Assembly (NCBI GenBank): GCA_944381615.1
Contig: CALWLT010000020.1
Span: 1 to 44,077, forward strand
Length of the DNA: 44,077 bases
DNA from: an uncultured Lachnospiraceae bacterium
GTDB lineage: Bacteria; Bacillota; Clostridia; Lachnospirales; Lachnospiraceae
Direction of reading: 5' to 3'
The notes beneath the pieces were generated by a model that saw nothing but the letters and a program-made list of their open reading frames with translations, was not told the DNA's origin and searched no databases. This document shows positions 42,212 through 44,077 of this stretch, piece after piece (position 1 is the stretch's first letter; each line of letters starts with the position of its first letter). The translations under genes and the position numbers were made by a program.

Positions 42212-42256
42212 AAGCGCGTTTAGAGACTAAAAATCTCTGGACGCGCTTATTTTTTT
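42212..42256 (+). terminator. Third hairpin terminator at the element boundary
   Basis: AAGCGCGT (42212-42219) pairs with ACGCGCTT (42241-42248), with inner AGAGA/TCTCT, followed by A and seven T. It stands directly before the first gene of the AT-rich element, as an insulator or attenuator. Confidence 0.85.
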
Positions 42257-42281
42257 ATCACGAAAGAGAGGAAAAAGCAAT

Positions 42282-42560
42282 ATGACAAAGAAACAGCTGA
42301 AAGAGAAGTATACAGAATGGAATAAAGGAATAACGAAAGCCGGGGAAAGACAAACAGAGATTTTCCGTGAACTGCAAGAACTGTGTGCGGAAAAAGGAGA
42401 CGGGAAACGCTGGTGTAGTATTGAAAAACTGGTAGAAGAACTGGCAAAGACTGGGAATATATACAAAGCCATGGATTTGGTATCTGAATACTACAAGATA
42501 GAAGGACAGAACGAGGCATTAAGGGATTTAGCGATAGCAACAAATAATTTTGAAGTATAG
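42282..42560 (+). CDS. Small hypothetical protein of the AT-rich element
   Basis: A 92-residue, highly charged, helical protein (MTKKQLKEKYTEWNKGITKAG, LVEELAKTGNIYKAMDLVSEYYKIEGQ). No family is recognised. Base composition is clearly lower in GC than in the genes to the left, as for the rest of the element. A GAGAGGAAAAAG site precedes ATG 42282. A GGGCGGC-ATAA-GCCGCCC hairpin (42560-42577) separates it from the next gene. Confidence 0.75.
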   Translation: MTKKQLKEKYTEWNKGITKAGERQTEIFRELQELCAEKGDGKRWCSIEKLVEELAKTGNIYKAMDLVSEYYKIEGQNEALRDLAIATNNFEV

Positions 42561-42598
42561 GGCGGCATAAGCCGCCCGCATGGAAAGGAGCGGTAACG

Positions 42599-42790
42599 GT
42601 GGCGAGGAAATACAAAAGACTGTGTTATAAGGACAGACAGACCATAGAGAATATGAGCAAGGCGGGCAGCAGGGTAATTGAGATAGCGGCGGCGTTGGGA
42701 GTACATAGGGACACGATTTACAAAGAGCTTACCCGCTGCGGAGCCACGCAGGAGACATATAGCGCAGACAAAGCACAAAAAGCGCTTTAG
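42599..42790 (+). CDS. IS30-type helix-turn-helix protein
   Basis: A 63-residue protein starting at GTG 42599 behind GGAAAGGAGCGG. It is nearly all one HTH_38 domain as in the N-terminus of IS30 transposases: YKDRQTIENMSKAGSRVIEIAAALGVHRDTIYKELTRCG, then Y-x-A-x-x-A. There is no catalytic domain downstream, so it is not a transposase remnant of normal size but a free-standing DNA-binding protein of the kind found in prophages. Confidence 0.8.
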   Translation: MARKYKRLCYKDRQTIENMSKAGSRVIEIAAALGVHRDTIYKELTRCGATQETYSADKAQKAL

Positions 42791-42809
42791 AAATCGAGGA
42801 AAGAGAATT

Positions 42810-43928
42810 ATGAAAGGATACGACATTTTAGACGAGGAGATTAGGCCGGAGAGCTTAGCTATTATTGAGGCATTTATCTTAACAAAGCCAAAGATACAGG
42901 AATATAAGAGGATTGCTTGTAGTATATCTGGCGGTTCAGATAGCGATATTTTAATTGATATGATTGCGAAACTGGATACAGACAAAAAGGTAAAATATGT
43001 ATTTTTTAATACAGGAATTGAATATGAAGCGACAAAAAAGCACATCAAAAGTTTGTGCGAAAAGTACGGAATAGAAATAGTGGAAATTAAGGCCAAAAAA
43101 TCAATTCCGAGCAGTTGCAAAGAGTTTGGCGTACCCTTTATATCTAAGCGGGTAAGTGGATATATAGAAAGGTTACAAAGAAGCGGTTTCCAATGGGAAA
43201 ACGGAACTTTCATAGAACTGCTGGAAAAATACTGTATGGAAATACCAGAAAAAGAAGCCATAGATAGCAATGGAAATATAAAGAAGGGGATAGGGGAACA
43301 CAAAGGGAGATATTTTAAAGGGTGCTGCGCAGGGTTGCGTTGGTGGTGTAACGAATTTGGAGACGGTAGCCAATTTAATATTTCATATAACAAATGGCTT
43401 AAGGAATTTATGATGGAAACGCCGCCAAGGGATATAAGAATTTCAGATAAATGTTGTATGTGGGCGAAAAAGAAGCCAGTGCATGAATTTTTAAAAGAGA
43501 ATGATATTGAATTAAATATTTATGGAGTGAGAAAAGCAGAAGGAGGACAGAGGGCTACAGCGTATAAGAATTGTTTTACAGGAAATGTAAGAGGAAGCGG
43601 AATAGACGAGTATAGGCCGTTATTTTGGATAAAAAATGACGACAAAAAAGAATATGAAAGGTTTTACGGAATAGAACATAGCGATTGCTATACAAAATAT
43701 GGACTTAAAAGAACTGGGTGCGCGGGTTGCCCTTTTGGAAGAAACTATGAGGAAGAATTAAAAGTAATGAGCCAGAACGAACCAAAGCTATATAAAGCAG
43801 TGTGCAATATTTTTGGAAAGTCATACGAGTACACAAGAAAGTACAGGGAATATGCAAAGAAAAAAGAAGATGAGCAAAAGAAGAAAAAGGAGAAGAACGA
43901 ATATGAACAACTAAGTTTATTTGAATAA
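42810..43928 (+). CDS. PAPS reductase-like (PP-loop ATPase) family protein of a mobile element
   Basis: A 372-residue protein with an N-terminal adenine-nucleotide alpha-hydrolase fold: the PP-loop is CSISGGSDSDILIDM (near residues 31-45), followed by VKYVFFNTGIEYEATKKHI typical of PAPS/APS reductases. Cysteines cluster in three places (KGCCAGLRWWC, SDKCCMWAKK, RTGCAGCPFGRN), which could hold an iron-sulfur cluster. The C-terminus is a lysine-rich coil. Phage and integrative elements often carry this family; the reaction is unproven. DndC of phosphorothioate DNA modification is a distant relative by fold. Strongly AT-rich codon use compared with the host genes. Confidence 0.82.
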   Translation: MKGYDILDEEIRPESLAIIEAFILTKPKIQEYKRIACSISGGSDSDILIDMIAKLDTDKKVKYVFFNTGIEYEATKKHIKSLCEKYGIEIVEIKAKKSIPSSCKEFGVPFISKRVSGYIERLQRSGFQWENGTFIELLEKYCMEIPEKEAIDSNGNIKKGIGEHKGRYFKGCCAGLRWWCNEFGDGSQFNISYNKWLKEFMMETPPRDIRISDKCCMWAKKKPVHEFLKENDIELNIYGVRKAEGGQRATAYKNCFTGNVRGSGIDEYRPLFWIKNDDKKEYERFYGIEHSDCYTKYGLKRTGCAGCPFGRNYEEELKVMSQNEPKLYKAVCNIFGKSYEYTRKYREYAKKKEDEQKKKKEKNEYEQLSLFE

Positions 43929-43931
43929 AAA

Positions 43932-44002
43932 GCGCCTTTAATTTAGTGGCAGAATACCGCAGCCGGACGAGGCGGGGCGCTGGTTCAATTCCAGCAAGGC
44001 GT
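43932..44002 (+). ncRNA. tRNA-like element with an oversized anticodon loop
   Basis: 71 bases fold as a cloverleaf: acceptor GCGCCTT (43932-43938) with AAGGCGT (43996-44002, one G-T pair); a D arm ATTTAGTGGCAGAAT (43941-43955); a perfect T arm GCTGG-TTCAATT-CCAGC (43979-43995). The anticodon arm is abnormal: CCGCA/GGCGG with one A-G mismatch leaves a 9-base loop GCCGGACGA (43962-43970) without the usual U33. A normal tRNA identity cannot be assigned. It follows the PAPS reductase-like gene by 3 bases. Confidence 0.6.
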
Positions 44003-44008
44003 ATTTGT

Positions 44009-44027
44009 AGCAGGTTTGGCAGACCTG
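44009..44027 (+). other. Small hairpin downstream of the tRNA-like element
   Basis: GCAGGT and ACCTGC pair around TTGGCAG in the last 70 bases of the window. No gene is visible between 44003 and the right edge. Confidence 0.4.
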
Positions 44028-44077
44028 CGGCAGAGGACGGCAGGCAAATAGCCGTATCTGTATACTGTGGAAAAATA

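Noticed and set aside
42599..42790. A truncated IS30 transposase
   Set aside because: No catalytic DDE segment or inverted repeats follow, and the gene has its own start site and stop; a stand-alone HTH protein fits better.
43932..44002. An ordinary tRNA gene
   Set aside because: The anticodon loop would be 9 bases with no U33 and the stem has a mismatch, so no standard anticodon can be named; kept only as tRNA-like.

Overview
The window is a GC-rich chromosomal segment of an endospore-forming member of the Clostridia, most likely a Lachnospiraceae-type Bacillota. The evidence is a complete spo0A with its own 0A box, Shine-Dalgarno sites before almost every gene, a SigV/RsiV-type sigma/anti-sigma pair, a choline-binding-type cell-wall repeat protein and a full ECF transporter core. 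Genus and species cannot be fixed from the sequence alone.

Layout. 1-3,590: a possible tail of an AT-rich gene, a 19-bp repeat array, an Old Yellow Enzyme-type oxidoreductase and a two-domain DUF2156/GNAT protein. 3,861-6,188: a sirtuin, a DUF951 protein and the rpsF-ssb-rpsR operon, closed by a 21-bp terminator stem. 6,446-12,018 and on to 18,814: two divergent catabolic operons. The leftward operon encodes an Rpe-like epimerase, a UlaE-like 3-epimerase, an AraD/UlaF-like 4-epimerase, an L-xylulose-type FGGY kinase and a DeoR regulator. The rightward operon encodes a BtpA/SgcQ protein, a TRAP transporter (DctP, DctQ, DctM), an Ldh2-type dehydrogenase, a dihydroorotase-like protein lacking key ligands and an M20 carbamoylase/allantoate-hydrolase-like enzyme. 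Together they look like uptake and breakdown of a sugar-acid or ureide-type substrate into pentose phosphates. 19,003-25,762: spo0A, glgA, a DUF212 membrane protein, maf, a HAD phosphatase, a PPIase lipoprotein and a GH3 glycosidase. 25,938-28,636: the cell-wall repeat protein and sigV/rsiV-like genes. 28,824-34,045: ecfA1-ecfA2-ecfT, truA with an unusual C-terminal extension, and a sodium:solute symporter. 34,042-41,994: a histidine kinase and NtrC-type activator, then a 5-oxoprolinase operon (pxpA, NRAMP-like transporter, pxpB, pxpC) and a DUF1445 protein, closely resembling the Bacillus ycsFGI-kipIA cluster.

42,063-44,077 is abruptly AT-rich and looks like the edge of a prophage or integrative element. 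It holds a small unknown protein, an IS30-type HTH protein, a PAPS-reductase-like protein and a tRNA-like element with an oversized anticodon loop.

The main points for follow-up are these. (1) Between the NtrC-type activator and pxpA there are three copies of a 14-bp GTGC...CAC element and a near-consensus sigma-54 -24/-12 element, although the activator carries GAFAGA in place of GAFTGA. (2) The NRAMP-like protein in the pxp operon lacks both metal-binding motifs. (3) The dihydroorotase homologue has lost two metal-ligand histidines. (4) At least nine unrelated minisatellite-like tandem arrays are scattered through intergenic regions and inside two genes, in several cases just after stop codons.
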